Below, one piece after another: positions 36,649 to 46,284 of a DNA stretch of 64,000 nt. A program made the translations under genes and the position numbers. The notes below the pieces were generated by a model. That model saw only the letters and a list, made by a program, of their open reading frames with translations. It made no database searches and was not told the origin of the DNA. The DNA lies in assembly GCF_041270065.1 (NCBI RefSeq), contig NZ_CP065958.1, forward strand, positions 7,316,001 to 7,380,000, written 5' to 3'. The DNA is from Streptomyces fradiae. GTDB taxonomy: Bacteria; Actinomycetota; Actinomycetes; Streptomycetales; Streptomycetaceae. The stretch's first letter is position 1. Every line of letters starts with the position of its first letter.

Positions 36649-36705
36649 CCGGCCGTCGGCGGGCGGCGGCCTCCGGACGAACGCAGAGGCTGAGCTGAGG
36701 CTGAG

Positions 36706-39456
36706 ATGCGCAACGAACGATGGGTCAACCGGTTCCTCTTCGCCTGGAACGACACGCTGTTCTTCGATCCGCTCGACGTCGACTACATCCCGCGCGAGGA
36801 CCACTTCCTCGCCGGCCTCGACCGGCGGACCCGGGACCGCTTCGTCCGCAGCGGCATCTGGTGGAGCCACCGCCACGACCCCGAACTGCCCGCCCAGGGC
36901 TGGAAGATCCACGTCTCGGCCAACCACCGCAACGTGCGGGAGGTCGCCGCGACCGTGATCGGCTATCTCACCGCCCACGGCCACGACTTCAAGATCGCGC
37001 TCGACCTCAACATCTTCGAGATGCTCAACTCCAAGGGCATGTCACGGGGCAGCGGCGGCAAACTCGTCACCGTCTACCCGCGCGACGAGGAGCGCTTCCG
37101 CAGCTGCCTCGCCGACCTCGCCCGCCTCCTGGAAGGCGCCGAAGGCCCGTACGTCCTGTCCGACCTGCGCTACCGGGACAGCAAGGCGCTCTACTTCCGC
37201 TACGGCCAGTTCCTCGACACCCACACCGTCGACGTGCTCGGCCGCCACGTCCCGCACATCACCGGACCCGACGGCGCACCCGTACCCGACGACCGGCGGC
37301 CCGGCGCGGCCCACCCCGCGTGGGTGCCCTGGCCGTTCGACGACTGGAAGCCCGAGGACTACGAGGACGACGAGTCCGGGGACGGGCTGCTCGGCGGGCG
37401 CTTCCGGGTGACCGGCGCCATCCAGTTCTCCAACAGCGGCGGCGTCTACACCGCCGAGGACACCGCCGACGGCGACCGCAAGGTGGTCCTCAAGGAGGCC
37501 CGCCCGTACACCAACCCCAACCCGCGCCGGGACCACGACGCCCTCGACATCCTCGCCCGGGAGTGGACCTTCCTCAACCGCCTCGACGGCACCGGCTTCT
37601 TCCCCGCGCCGCTGGCGAAGTTCACCCACTGGGAACACCACTTCATCGCCGAGTCGTTCGTCGAGGGCTCCGACATCCGCTCGGTGCTCCTGGAACGCAA
37701 TCCGCTGGCCCGCCCCGGCTTCGACGTCGAGCAGTCCAAGGAGTTCCTGCGGATCTTCCTCACCGTCTTCCACAGCCTCGCCCGCGCCGTGCGGGCCGCC
37801 CACGAGCGCCATGTCGTGCTCGGCGACCTCACCGCCGCCAACCTCCTCATCGACCCCGACACCCACGAGGTGACGGTCGTCGACCTGGAGGCCTGCCGGC
37901 TCGCCGACGACGCACCCGACGCCGACGCGGACGCCCCGGACCAGGGCACGGACGCCGCGAAACACGGACTCGCCCAGCCCGTCGAGCTCTTCACGCCCGG
38001 CTTCAGCCTGTCCCGGCACATCTACCGGACCTTCGGCTTCGAGGGCGATCTCTTCGCCCTCGCCACCACCATGGCCTACTTCGTCTTCCCGATCGCCGCC
38101 ATGTCGTACCTCCGCGCGAACGTCCTCGACAGCTACCGGCTGTACCTCGACGACCTCGGCTGGCCCCCGGCCCTGCACACCCTCATCACCGATCTGGCCG
38201 CCGCCCGGATCGGCATCCCCGAGGTCCTCGACGCCCTCGCCGACCCCGAGACCCTGATCGGGCAGGTCCGCGAACCCGCGCCCCGCACCGTCGACCCGGC
38301 GCCGCTCGCCGGCGCCACGGACGGCGTCGCCGCCTTCATCACCGCCGCCGCCGACCCCGGCCGCGCCACCCTCTTCCCCACCGACCCCTTCGCCCATGTC
38401 ACCAACCCGCTCAGCCTCGGCTTCGGCGCGAGCGGCGTCCTCTGGGCGCTGCACGCCTCCGGACACGCGATACGCCCCGAGTGGCGGGAGTGGCTGCGCG
38501 AGCGAGTGGCCGACATCGATCCCCGGGCCTACCCCGACGGACTGATGAGCGGCCTCGCCGGACTCGCCTGGTCCGCCGACACCCTCGGCCTGCACACCGA
38601 GGCCCGCGACCTCCTCGACCAGGCCAATCGGCGCACCCGCGCCGCCGGCCACGAGGCCGCCGACCACACCTTCTACTACGGCCTCGCCGGGCTCGGCATG
38701 ACCAACCTCCGCTTCCACCTGTACGGCTCCGAGCCCGTCCCCGCCGCCCTCGACGCCGCCCGCGCCTGCGCCGAGGCCCTGCACGCCACCGCCCACCACG
38801 ACGGCGCGCACGCCTACTGGCTGAACGCCTCCTCGCCCGAAAAGCCGCTCACCGGACTCGGCTTCGGCCAGGCCGGACCCGCCCTCTTCCTGCTGCGCAT
38901 GCACCAGATCACCGGCGAGGAGCGGCACCTGCGGCTCGGCCGGGCCGCCCTCGACTGGGAGATGGCACGCGCCCGGCCCCTCGACGAACACGGCGGCCCG
39001 CTGATGTTCGAGCACGAGGGCACCATGGAGCCGTATCTGGAGGTGGGCTCCGCCGGCGTGCTGCGCGTCCTCCTCCGCTACGGAGACCTGGACGCCGCCC
39101 GGACCGTGCTGCGCGGCCTCGACGTCGCCCACTCCGTCCTGCCCGGCTACTCCTTCGGCATGAGCGGCATCGCCGACGCCCTCCTGGACGCCGCCGAGTT
39201 CACCGGCGACGCCCGCCACCGCGCGACCGCGCTGCGCCAACTCGACCACGTACGCCAGGTGTTCCTCTTCGAACCCGAGGAGCGCTTCGGCGTCCCCCGC
39301 GACCCCGCCGGACCCGCCCCGCTCGGCGTCCCCGGCGAAGGACTGCTCCGCTGCGCCACCGACTACCTCACCGGCTCGGCCGGCGTCCTGCGCGTCCTGC
39401 ACCGGCTCCGGCACGGCGGCCCCGCCGACTTCCTCCTCGACGAGGTGGCCCGGTGA
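36706..39456 (+). CDS. Class III lanthionine synthetase LanKC
   Basis: This 916-residue enzyme dehydrates and cyclises the precursor. The N-terminal phosphoSer/Thr lyase domain (about 1-190) contains GWKIHVSANHRNVREVA and KIALDLNIFEMLNSKGMSRGSGGK. The kinase domain (about 225-520) has Lys263 in VVLKEARPY, Asp374 in VVLGDLTAANLLID and Asp393 in VVDLEA. The C-terminal LanC-like cyclase domain (about 560-916) includes SGLAGLAWSADTLGL and SFGMSGIADALLDA but lacks the Cys-Cys-His zinc ligands, as in RamC-type class III enzymes. Its stop overlaps the exporter start by four bases. Confidence 0.93.
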   Translation: MRNERWVNRFLFAWNDTLFFDPLDVDYIPREDHFLAGLDRRTRDRFVRSGIWWSHRHDPELPAQGWKIHVSANHRNVREVAATVIGYLTAHGHDFKIALDLNIFEMLNSKGMSRGSGGKLVTVYPRDEERFRSCLADLARLLEGAEGPYVLSDLRYRDSKALYFRYGQFLDTHTVDVLGRHVPHITGPDGAPVPDDRRPGAAHPAWVPWPFDDWKPEDYEDDESGDGLLGGRFRVTGAIQFSNSGGVYTAEDTADGDRKVVLKEARPYTNPNPRRDHDALDILAREWTFLNRLDGTGFFPAPLAKFTHWEHHFIAESFVEGSDIRSVLLERNPLARPGFDVEQSKEFLRIFLTVFHSLARAVRAAHERHVVLGDLTAANLLIDPDTHEVTVVDLEACRLADDAPDADADAPDQGTDAAKHGLAQPVELFTPGFSLSRHIYRTFGFEGDLFALATTMAYFVFPIAAMSYLRANVLDSYRLYLDDLGWPPALHTLITDLAAARIGIPEVLDALADPETLIGQVREPAPRTVDPAPLAGATDGVAAFITAAADPGRATLFPTDPFAHVTNPLSLGFGASGVLWALHASGHAIRPEWREWLRERVADIDPRAYPDGLMSGLAGLAWSADTLGLHTEARDLLDQANRRTRAAGHEAADHTFYYGLAGLGMTNLRFHLYGSEPVPAALDAARACAEALHATAHHDGAHAYWLNASSPEKPLTGLGFGQAGPALFLLRMHQITGEERHLRLGRAALDWEMARARPLDEHGGPLMFEHEGTMEPYLEVGSAGVLRVLLRYGDLDAARTVLRGLDVAHSVLPGYSFGMSGIADALLDAAEFTGDARHRATALRQLDHVRQVFLFEPEERFGVPRDPAGPAPLGVPGEGLLRCATDYLTGSAGVLRVLHRLRHGGPADFLLDEVAR

Positions 39457-40997
39457 ACCAGCTCTGGCACACCCTGCGCGGACACCGCGGCCCCTTCACC
39501 GCCATCCTCGCCGCCGAGGCGCTCACCGGCGGCACCGAGGCCCTGCTGCACCCGCTGCTCCTCAAGGCCCTCTTCGACCAGGCCATCCTGACGGCCGACT
39601 TCCAGCGCTTCCTGCTCCTCGGCGGCTGCTATCTGCTCCTCGGCCTCACCCTGAACCTCGCCGGCTACGGCACCACGCTGTGGCGCAAGCGCTTCGAGAA
39701 CGCCTTCGTGCTCGCCCTGGAGACCGAACTCCTCGCCCGCACCCTGAAGTTGGAGGGCCGCAGGCTCGCCGGCCCCGGCAGCGCCTCGTTTGTCAGCCGG
39801 ATCCACAACGATGTGCGCGAGGGCGTCCTGCCGGCCGTCGACGTCGCCCTCCGCATCGCCCGCCAGGCCGTCGCCTCCACCGTCTTCCTCGGCGTCCTGC
39901 TCTACCTCTCCTGGCAGGCCAGCCTCATCCTCCTGGTGATCGTGCCCCCGCTGGTACTCGCCAGCAACCGGCTCGCCAAGCGCATCGCCGAGAACACCGA
40001 CGCCGAACGCGAGGCCGAGGCGACCTACGTCCACGTCCTCACCCGCACCCTCGCCGCCTTCCACGCCCTGCGCGGACTGCCCGCCCTGCTGCCCGGCACC
40101 CGCGCCGCCAACCGCGAGGCGCTCGGCGGCTTCCTCGGCATCACCTACACCAACCACCGCCTGACGCAGCGTCAACGTACGCTCAGCGACCTGGTGATGA
40201 ACCTCTCGGACACCGCGTCCATGGTCATAGGCGCGTTCTTCGTCCTCTCCGGCCGGATGACCTTCGGCAGCTTCCTCGCCTTCGTCAACTCCCTCTGGCG
40301 GGCCGTCACCGGCATCTTCGACCTCGTCAACATGATCCCGCAGACCCGCCGCAGCACCGCCGTCCTGCTGCGCATCGAAGCCCTCCGCGCGGCCCCCGCC
40401 GGCCCGCTGCCCGAGGAGAGCCCGCTGATCCGGGTGCACGACGCCCGCATCCGGTACGGGGAAGGGGACGAGCGCCCGGCCGAACTGGCCCTGCCCGAAC
40501 TCGTCCAGCGGCCCGGCGAGCACGTGCTGCTCCGCGGCGCCAACGGCTGCGGCAAGACCACCCTGCTCCAGGTCGTCGCCGGCACCCTCGCCGCCGACAC
40601 CGGCCACGTCACCCGGCCGGCCCGGGTCGCCGCCCTCACCGCCCCCGTCGACCTGCCCCCGCTGCCCGTACGCGCCCTCGTCACCGACCCCGCCCTGCGC
40701 ACCGCCCTCGACCTCGACGACCTCGCCGACCGGCTCCCCGCCGACCTCTCCTCGGGCCAGCGCCAGCGCGCCGGCATCGGCGCCCTGCTCTCCGAGGACG
40801 CCGACGCCTACCTCGCCGACGAACCCTTCGCCAACCTCGACGACCACAGCCGCGCCCGCGCCCTCCAGCTCCTCCACGACCGCACCGCGGGCCGCGCCCT
40901 CCTGGTCGTCCACCACGGGGACGAGGCCCTCGACGACACCTTCGACCGGGTCGTACGGGCCGGAGCGCCGGCGAAGGCGGGCACCCCCACGCCCTGA
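39453..40997 (+). CDS. ABC transporter (membrane and ATPase domains fused), lanthipeptide exporter
   Basis: This 514-residue half-transporter has an N-terminal six-helix domain (RHPLLLKALFDQAI-like start, then SWQASLILLVIVPPLVLA) and a C-terminal ATPase with Walker A GANGCGKTT, signature LSSGQRQRAG, Walker B DAYLADEPFANLDD and H-loop VVHHGDE. The ATPase is short, with little sequence around the usual Q-loop. The GTG overlaps the LanKC stop by four bases. It probably exports the modified lanthipeptide as a homodimer. No dedicated leader peptidase is encoded nearby. Confidence 0.9.
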   Translation: MNQLWHTLRGHRGPFTAILAAEALTGGTEALLHPLLLKALFDQAILTADFQRFLLLGGCYLLLGLTLNLAGYGTTLWRKRFENAFVLALETELLARTLKLEGRRLAGPGSASFVSRIHNDVREGVLPAVDVALRIARQAVASTVFLGVLLYLSWQASLILLVIVPPLVLASNRLAKRIAENTDAEREAEATYVHVLTRTLAAFHALRGLPALLPGTRAANREALGGFLGITYTNHRLTQRQRTLSDLVMNLSDTASMVIGAFFVLSGRMTFGSFLAFVNSLWRAVTGIFDLVNMIPQTRRSTAVLLRIEALRAAPAGPLPEESPLIRVHDARIRYGEGDERPAELALPELVQRPGEHVLLRGANGCGKTTLLQVVAGTLAADTGHVTRPARVAALTAPVDLPPLPVRALVTDPALRTALDLDDLADRLPADLSSGQRQRAGIGALLSEDADAYLADEPFANLDDHSRARALQLLHDRTAGRALLVVHHGDEALDDTFDRVVRAGAPAKAGTPTP

Positions 40998-41027
40998 CCC
41001 CGGGTCACCGGCACACCCCACGCCCTA

Positions 41028-41198
41028 GGGCCTGTCCGGAAAGTCCCGCCTGGCTCGCGGTGTCTGGCACGCACGCTCGCCGCGTTGTCGTCGGTCGCCA
41101 TGGCAAGCCATGTCTCCCTCCTCCGCCTTGCGATCGCACGCACCAGACACCGCGAGCCCTGCCCTGCGGGCAGACGACGCTACTTTCCGGACGGGCCC
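41028..41198. mobile_element. MITE-like element with terminal inverted repeats
   Basis: This 171-bp element has 17-bp terminal inverted repeats (41028-41044 and 41182-41198; 16 of 17 paired, starting GGGCCTGTCCGGAAAGT) flanked by TA on both sides, as expected for a TA target duplication. Inside, a perfect 16-bp inverted pair GGCTCGCGGTGTCTGG (41052-41067) matches 41143-41158. No open reading frame for a transposase fits. It resembles a non-autonomous derivative of an IS630- or IS5-type element. Confidence 0.8.
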
Positions 41199-44062
41199 TA
41201 GGGAGCCGAACCCGTCACCAGATCCCGGGCGGCCGACGCGAACGCCGCCCGGTTCGGGTGCCCCGTCTTCTGCAGGAGGCTCGACACATGCTTCTCCACC
41301 GTGCGCGGCGAGATGTGCAGCCGGCCCGCGATGTCACGGTTGCCGAAGCGCTCCGCGAGCAGCCGTGCCACCTCGAACTCCCGCACCGTGATCCCGCACC
41401 GGCGCAGCGGCGCGGGCACCCGGTCGGTGCCGGAGCGGCGCTGCCGCACCGGGGCGCCCATGGCGCGCAGCAGTCCGCGGCAGGCACCGGCCACGGCCGG
41501 CAGGGCGGCGGCGTGGAAGAACTCCTCCGCCTCGCGCGCCCAGTCGGCCGGGGCGCCCCAGCCGTCCTCGTACGCGGCGGCCGCCACAAGACGCATCCCG
41601 AGCCGCCCCGCCAGCGGATAGGGCGCCGCGTCGGCCAGCGCCGCCCCGGCCGCCGCCGTCGCCTCCGCCGCCCGGCCCTCGCGGCCGAGCAGCACCGCGT
41701 CGGCGAGCCCCGCGAACGGCCGGTTCCAGCGGGCCGCCGCGGCCCCCGCCGCGAGCGCCCGGTCGTGGTGCCGCCGCCCGGCCCGCCCCGCGAGCACCCC
41801 GCACAGCAGGGCCACCCCGTGCCGGCCGAAGTCACCCGTCGCCGGATTCTCCGCGTCGTACGCGAGGGCCTGCGCGAACTCCCGCTCGGCCGCCTCGTGA
41901 TCCTCCTCCAGGAGCGAGCAGAACCCCCGCGCGAGCCCGAACTCCATCGCCCGAAGCCCCGGCGCCGCGTCCGCCACGGGCGCGAGCCGTGCGAGGGCCT
42001 CCCGCAGCTCGTCGCGCCGCCCCCGGTGCGCGACCCGCACCGCCTCCGCGAGCCGCCAGAGCGCCACCGCCCGCCCCAAGCCCCGGCGCGCCGCGTCCTC
42101 CTCCCCGTCCCGGATCAGCTCCCCGGCCGCCCCGAACGCCCCGCGCCGCACCCCGTCGAGCGCGAGCGCGAACCCCGTCTCGTGCGCCTGCGGCGCGAGC
42201 CCCGCCCGCTCGGCCGCCCGCCGGCTCTCCTCCACGGCCGCCGCGAGGCCGTCCCGCCGCATCGCGAGCCGCGCCAGGCACCCGTCGGCGGCGATCCGCA
42301 GCGCCCCGTCGCCCGGCGTGAGCGCGGCAAGCGCCCGCGCCCTGGTGAACCGTTCCGCCGCGCCCTGCCCGTCCTGGTCCTGGGTGAGCCGCCCGAGCGC
42401 GAGCAGCGCCCACCCGGTGGCCCCGGGCAGGCCCGCGGCATGCGCGGCGTCGACCGCCCGGCGGGCCGCCCCCGTGGCCGTGCGAAGCCGCTCGGGCGCG
42501 AGCCGGCCCGGCTCGACCCGCGCCGCGGCCAGCTCGACCAGGGCGGTGGCCCCGTGGTCGCCGCCGGCCTCACCCAGCGTCCAGCGCGCCAGATCCAGGC
42601 GCCGCAGCGCCTCCTCGGGCCGCCCGGCCACCGCGTGCACCTGTGCGATCCGTGCGTGCAACCCGGCCCGGCGGGCCGCCGCGAGCCCGGGCCCGTCGGC
42701 CGGCAGCTCCAGGGCCTCCCGGGGGAGGGCGTCCAGACGCCCGGTCAGCAGGACCGCGTCGAGCAGCCCCTCCCACACCTCCGCCCGCAGCTCCGCCGGA
42801 ACCGCCGGGGACAGCAGCCCGTGCGCGGTGGTGAGCAGCGTCAGCGCCCGTTCCGGGGCCCCCTCGGCGCCGGCCCGCCGTGCCCCCTCCACATACCGCC
42901 GCAGCGCCTCCGCCGGGTCGCCCGCGCTCGCGTGCAGCGCCGCCGCTCGGGCACACCAGGGGCCCGGCAGCCCCGGGTGCAGCTCCGCCACGGCGAGTGC
43001 GGCGCGCCGGGCGGCCCGTACCCGGTCGGCCGGGGGAAGGGCGGCGGCGAGGGCCCGGGCGGCCAGGGGATGCCGGAAGACGTAGGCCGAGGGGTCGTCC
43101 GGATCGGGCGTGAGCAGATGCGCGTCGGCCGCCGCCCGCAGCAGCGCGCCCGCCCGTACCTCCTCGACGCCTGCCGCGCGCGCCACCTCGTACACCGCAC
43201 ACCGCTCCCCGAAAAGCCCGGCCACGGCGAGGAGTCGCACCGCGCCAGGGCCCAACCGCTCGGCCCGCCGCCGTACATCCGCCGCGACCGCCTCCGGAAC
43301 GTCCGCCGGGCCGCCCTCACGTCCGTACTCGCGTACCAACTCTCGTACGAGAAAGGGCAGTCCGGCGGACTCCTCGCGCAACCGGCGCAGCAGCTCCGCC
43401 GGCAGCGGCGTCCCGCCGTACTCGGCCGCGGCCAGGCGCCGGACGTCCCGCGGGCCGAGCGGCGGCAGGTCGAGACGGTGGTGGGCGCGGGCGGCGAGGT
43501 CGGTCGCCGGGCCCGGGCCGGGGGAGACGGTGGCGAGCAGCACCACCGGCAGCGACGGCAGCTGGTCGAGGAGATAGTCGACGACGGCGAGGGTTCCCGG
43601 ATCGGCCTCGTGCAGATCGTCGAGCACGAGCAGGAACCCCCGCCGTCCGGCGGCCGAGGCGACGGTGCGGAGGACCGCCTCGGCCGCCGCCAGGGGCGGC
43701 ACGCCGCTCCTCCCCCCGAGGAGCCGGGCCAGGATCCGCCGGTGGCCGCCCGTTCCCCCCGGTGCGGGCAGCCCCTCGGTCCTCGCCAGCGCCAGCAGCG
43801 CCTCGGCCAGCGGCCGGTAGGGGACGGCCGGGCCCACGGTCCCCGTCCTGCCGTGGGCCGCGCCCATCCCCGCGGCCCGCGCCGCGGCGACGGCCGAGGC
43901 GGCGAACCGGGTCTTCCCCACGCCCGGTTCACCGCTGACGACCACCACCGCGCCCCGTCCCGAACGGGCGTCCCCGAGGGCCCCGGCGACCCGGCTCATC
44001 CGGTCGCCCCGGCCCACGAGTCCGCCGGGTCCCGGATCGGTACAGGCGTACGGCTCCGTCAT
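41198..44062 (-). CDS. LAL-family LuxR regulator
   Basis: This 954-residue protein has an N-terminal AAA/STAND ATPase with Walker A SGEPGVGKTRF near residue 43 and Walker B LLVLDDLHEAD, a long TPR-like alpha-helical middle and a C-terminal LuxR helix-turn-helix (FEVARLLAERFGNRDIAGRLHISPRTVEKHVSSLLQ, shown in two parts as FEVARLLAERFG and ISPRTVEKHVSSLL). LAL proteins often activate secondary-metabolite clusters. The ATG at 44062 has GGAGGGGAGGG upstream. The TAG stop is formed by the TA duplication and outermost base of the adjacent MITE-like element, so its C-terminus may have been altered. Confidence 0.9.
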   Translation of the reverse strand: MTEPYACTDPGPGGLVGRGDRMSRVAGALGDARSGRGAVVVVSGEPGVGKTRFAASAVAAARAAGMGAAHGRTGTVGPAVPYRPLAEALLALARTEGLPAPGGTGGHRRILARLLGGRSGVPPLAAAEAVLRTVASAAGRRGFLLVLDDLHEADPGTLAVVDYLLDQLPSLPVVLLATVSPGPGPATDLAARAHHRLDLPPLGPRDVRRLAAAEYGGTPLPAELLRRLREESAGLPFLVRELVREYGREGGPADVPEAVAADVRRRAERLGPGAVRLLAVAGLFGERCAVYEVARAAGVEEVRAGALLRAAADAHLLTPDPDDPSAYVFRHPLAARALAAALPPADRVRAARRAALAVAELHPGLPGPWCARAAALHASAGDPAEALRRYVEGARRAGAEGAPERALTLLTTAHGLLSPAVPAELRAEVWEGLLDAVLLTGRLDALPREALELPADGPGLAAARRAGLHARIAQVHAVAGRPEEALRRLDLARWTLGEAGGDHGATALVELAAARVEPGRLAPERLRTATGAARRAVDAAHAAGLPGATGWALLALGRLTQDQDGQGAAERFTRARALAALTPGDGALRIAADGCLARLAMRRDGLAAAVEESRRAAERAGLAPQAHETGFALALDGVRRGAFGAAGELIRDGEEDAARRGLGRAVALWRLAEAVRVAHRGRRDELREALARLAPVADAAPGLRAMEFGLARGFCSLLEEDHEAAEREFAQALAYDAENPATGDFGRHGVALLCGVLAGRAGRRHHDRALAAGAAAARWNRPFAGLADAVLLGREGRAAEATAAAGAALADAAPYPLAGRLGMRLVAAAAYEDGWGAPADWAREAEEFFHAAALPAVAGACRGLLRAMGAPVRQRRSGTDRVPAPLRRCGITVREFEVARLLAERFGNRDIAGRLHISPRTVEKHVSSLLQKTGHPNRAAFASAARDLVTGSAP

Positions 44063-44202
44063 CTGCGCCCTCCCCTCCGGCCCCGCCCGGCGGCGCGTGC
44101 CGGGGACGACGATAGGAAGGACCGGGGTGCCCCCTGCAGCCGTCCGTTTGGGGGGCTTGCGTTCGGGGGGCACCCGGCGGGGAGACTGTCCCCGTCGCGG
44201 GG

Positions 44203-44853
44203 TCAGGCCTCCAGGCTGTCCTCGCGGACCCGCCGGGCCAGGTCGATCTTGGTGTAGGCGGGGCGGCCGGCCTGGCGGTACTTGGCCTTGACCCGGTCGA
44301 GGTAGTCCTTCGCGGTGTGCACGGTGATCCCGGCGCGCCGGGCGGCGGACTTCAGGGTCAGGCCCGAGGCGTAGTCGAGCAGGATCTGCCGCTCGCGCGG
44401 CGAGAGGCTGGGGCGGGAGGGGCTGCTGTCGTGCGCGCAGGCGAAGGCGAGTTCGGGGGAGTGGGAGCCGTGGCCCGCCACGATGTCCTGGACGGCGGCG
44501 ACCAGGGTGGGCAGCTCGTTGTCCTTGGTGAGATAGCCGTCGGCGCCGGCCCGTACGGACTCGATGATCCGGGTGCGGTCGGGCACCGTGCTGATCATCA
44601 GCACCCGGGTGCCGGTGGCGACCAGCCGCCGGATGTTGTCGGTGGGCGTGGAGCCGTCGCGCAGCAGCAGGTCGAGCAGCACGATGTCGGCCGGCGGCCC
44701 GGCGTCCGGGCCCGGTGCGCCGGCCAGGAGTTCGCCGACGGTGGCCGCCGTGGCGACCACCCGGAGCCCGGGCACGCCGCCGAGCCAGGACCGCATGCCG
44801 TCGAGCAGCATCCGGTCGTCGTCGACCACGGCCACGCTGATCACGCCGGCCAT
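44203..44853 (-). CDS. NarL/FixJ-type response regulator
   Basis: This 216-residue protein has a receiver domain (VAVVDDDRMLLDGM; phosphoacceptor aspartate in DIVLLDLLLRDG; lysine in ADGYLTKD) and a C-terminal LuxR-type helix-turn-helix (LSPRERQILLDYASGLTLKSAARRAGI region, with the unusual recognition helix TVHTAKDYLDRV). It overlaps the upstream sensor-kinase gene by 13 bp. Target genes are unknown. Confidence 0.9.
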   Translation of the reverse strand: MAGVISVAVVDDDRMLLDGMRSWLGGVPGLRVVATAATVGELLAGAPGPDAGPPADIVLLDLLLRDGSTPTDNIRRLVATGTRVLMISTVPDRTRIIESVRAGADGYLTKDNELPTLVAAVQDIVAGHGSHSPELAFACAHDSSPSRPSLSPRERQILLDYASGLTLKSAARRAGITVHTAKDYLDRVKAKYRQAGRPAYTKIDLARRVREDSLEA

Positions 44854-46001
44854 CGCAGCTCCACCCGTACGCCCTCGCCGGGTGCGGTGTCGACGACGGC
44901 CCGGCCGCCGACCTCGGTCATCCGGGAGTGGATCGAGCCGCGCAGCCCGAAGCCGGGCACATGGTCCTCGGGGTCGAAGCCGGGGCCGCGGTCGACGACG
45001 GTGATCACCGCGCCGGGGCCGTCGGTGTCGCCGGTCGCGGTGAGCCAGGCGTGTCCGGTGCCGGCGTGCCGGCGTACGTTGTTCAGCGCCTCGCGGGCTG
45101 CGTCGGCGAAGGCCCCGGCGACGGCCGGCGGCACCTCGGGGAGCCGGTGGTACTGGGCGGTGACCCGCAGCCGCAGGCTCTCCACGGAGCTGACGGCCTC
45201 TTCCAGGGCGGTGCCCAGGCCGGGGTGGTGGACCTCCTCGGCGGTCTGCTGGACGAGCCGCCGCAGATAGGCGGCCTCGCGGCCGCACCGCTCGCGCACC
45301 TCGGGGGCGTTGGCGTCGACGCCGCCGGCCGCGAGGGTGGTGAGGGTGGCGAGCACGGTGTCGTGCAGGGCGCGGTGGTGGTCGAGCCGTTCGGCGTAGC
45401 GGGCCTTCTGGGCCTCGGCGGCGAGCGCCCGGGCGTTGGCCTCGTCGAGCAGCCGGCCCTGCCGGCGCAGGTACCACCACATCACCCAGGCCATCGCGGC
45501 CGAGGAGAGCAGCGAGTTGAGGTGTCCGCCGAGCACGGCCCGGCCGGCGCCGACGAGGTGGTAGCCGGCGAGATGGGTCGCGACGAGCAGCCCGAGGCCG
45601 GCCAGGGCCTGGGCGCGGGGGAGGGCGACGGCGGCGACGGCGCTGGCCGAGCCGCCGAGGAGCATCGCCCAGCCGATCGCCGGGGTCTCCCGGACCCCGC
45701 CCCAGGCGTAGAGGGCGAGGGGCAGCGCGCAGCCGGTGACCAGGACGTCGGCCCGCACGTGCCGCGGGTCGAACCAGCCGCGCCGCAGCCCGCTGCCGTA
45801 CGTGAGCAGGCTGAGACCGAGGGCGGCGGCGATGCCCAGGTACGGGACGGGGTGCCCGTCGCGGCGCTGGGCGACGGCGAGCACGCCGACGGTGAGATGG
45901 CTCGCGCGGTACAGCAGGGTGGTGAGCATCATGAAGGACCGGGCCCGCTGGAGGGCCGAGCCCACTCCCTCCGGCCGGCGCAGCGCGCGCGTCCACCCCA
46001 T
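44841..46001 (-). CDS. Two-component sensor histidine kinase
   Basis: From this ATG the protein is 386 residues: about six hydrophobic helices (residues ~20-190), then a HisKA_3-like segment with phospho-accepting histidine in HRALHDTVLATL, and a C-terminal HATPase with EALNNVRRHA (N box), VVDRGPGFDP and GFGLRGSIHSRM. It pairs with the response regulator encoded next. Upstream in-frame GTG (46016) and TTG (46022) are possible; the TTG has GGGAGG six bases ahead. The signal sensed is unknown. Confidence 0.85.
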   Translation of the reverse strand: MGWTRALRRPEGVGSALQRARSFMMLTTLLYRASHLTVGVLAVAQRRDGHPVPYLGIAAALGLSLLTYGSGLRRGWFDPRHVRADVLVTGCALPLALYAWGGVRETPAIGWAMLLGGSASAVAAVALPRAQALAGLGLLVATHLAGYHLVGAGRAVLGGHLNSLLSSAAMAWVMWWYLRRQGRLLDEANARALAAEAQKARYAERLDHHRALHDTVLATLTTLAAGGVDANAPEVRERCGREAAYLRRLVQQTAEEVHHPGLGTALEEAVSSVESLRLRVTAQYHRLPEVPPAVAGAFADAAREALNNVRRHAGTGHAWLTATGDTDGPGAVITVVDRGPGFDPEDHVPGFGLRGSIHSRMTEVGGRAVVDTAPGEGVRVELRWPA

Positions 46002-46284
46002 CGATAAGGACCCCACCGGCAAGACGTGCCTCCCGTACCACCGTGCCCGACTGCCCCCGTCGCCCCGCATTGTGCCCGAGCGGGCATCCGCCGACAGGGC
46101 CGCTACCAGCCGTTTTGCGGACGGTGTGAAGGCGGTGTGCGCGAGCTGTGGCGACCGCTCGTACTCAGGGGTAACAGGCCCGTGCCGAGGGCTTGTTGAG
46201 GGTGGCAGGTCCGTGCTTCCCTCGGGGGGACCAGCCTGCTTACCGCGGGTAATGCCTTGTCCGGAGCCGGAAGAAGGAACCCCC

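Noticed and set aside
39680..44257. Plus-strand open frame running through the exporter, the MITE-like element and the antisense of the LAL gene
   Set aside because: Arg/Pro-rich with no domain; it crosses two genes and a mobile element with clear evidence on other frames.
46240..46252. Short inverted repeat TTACC/GGTAA before the propeller gene
   Set aside because: Five-base arms are too short to support an operator call, and no second copy was found.
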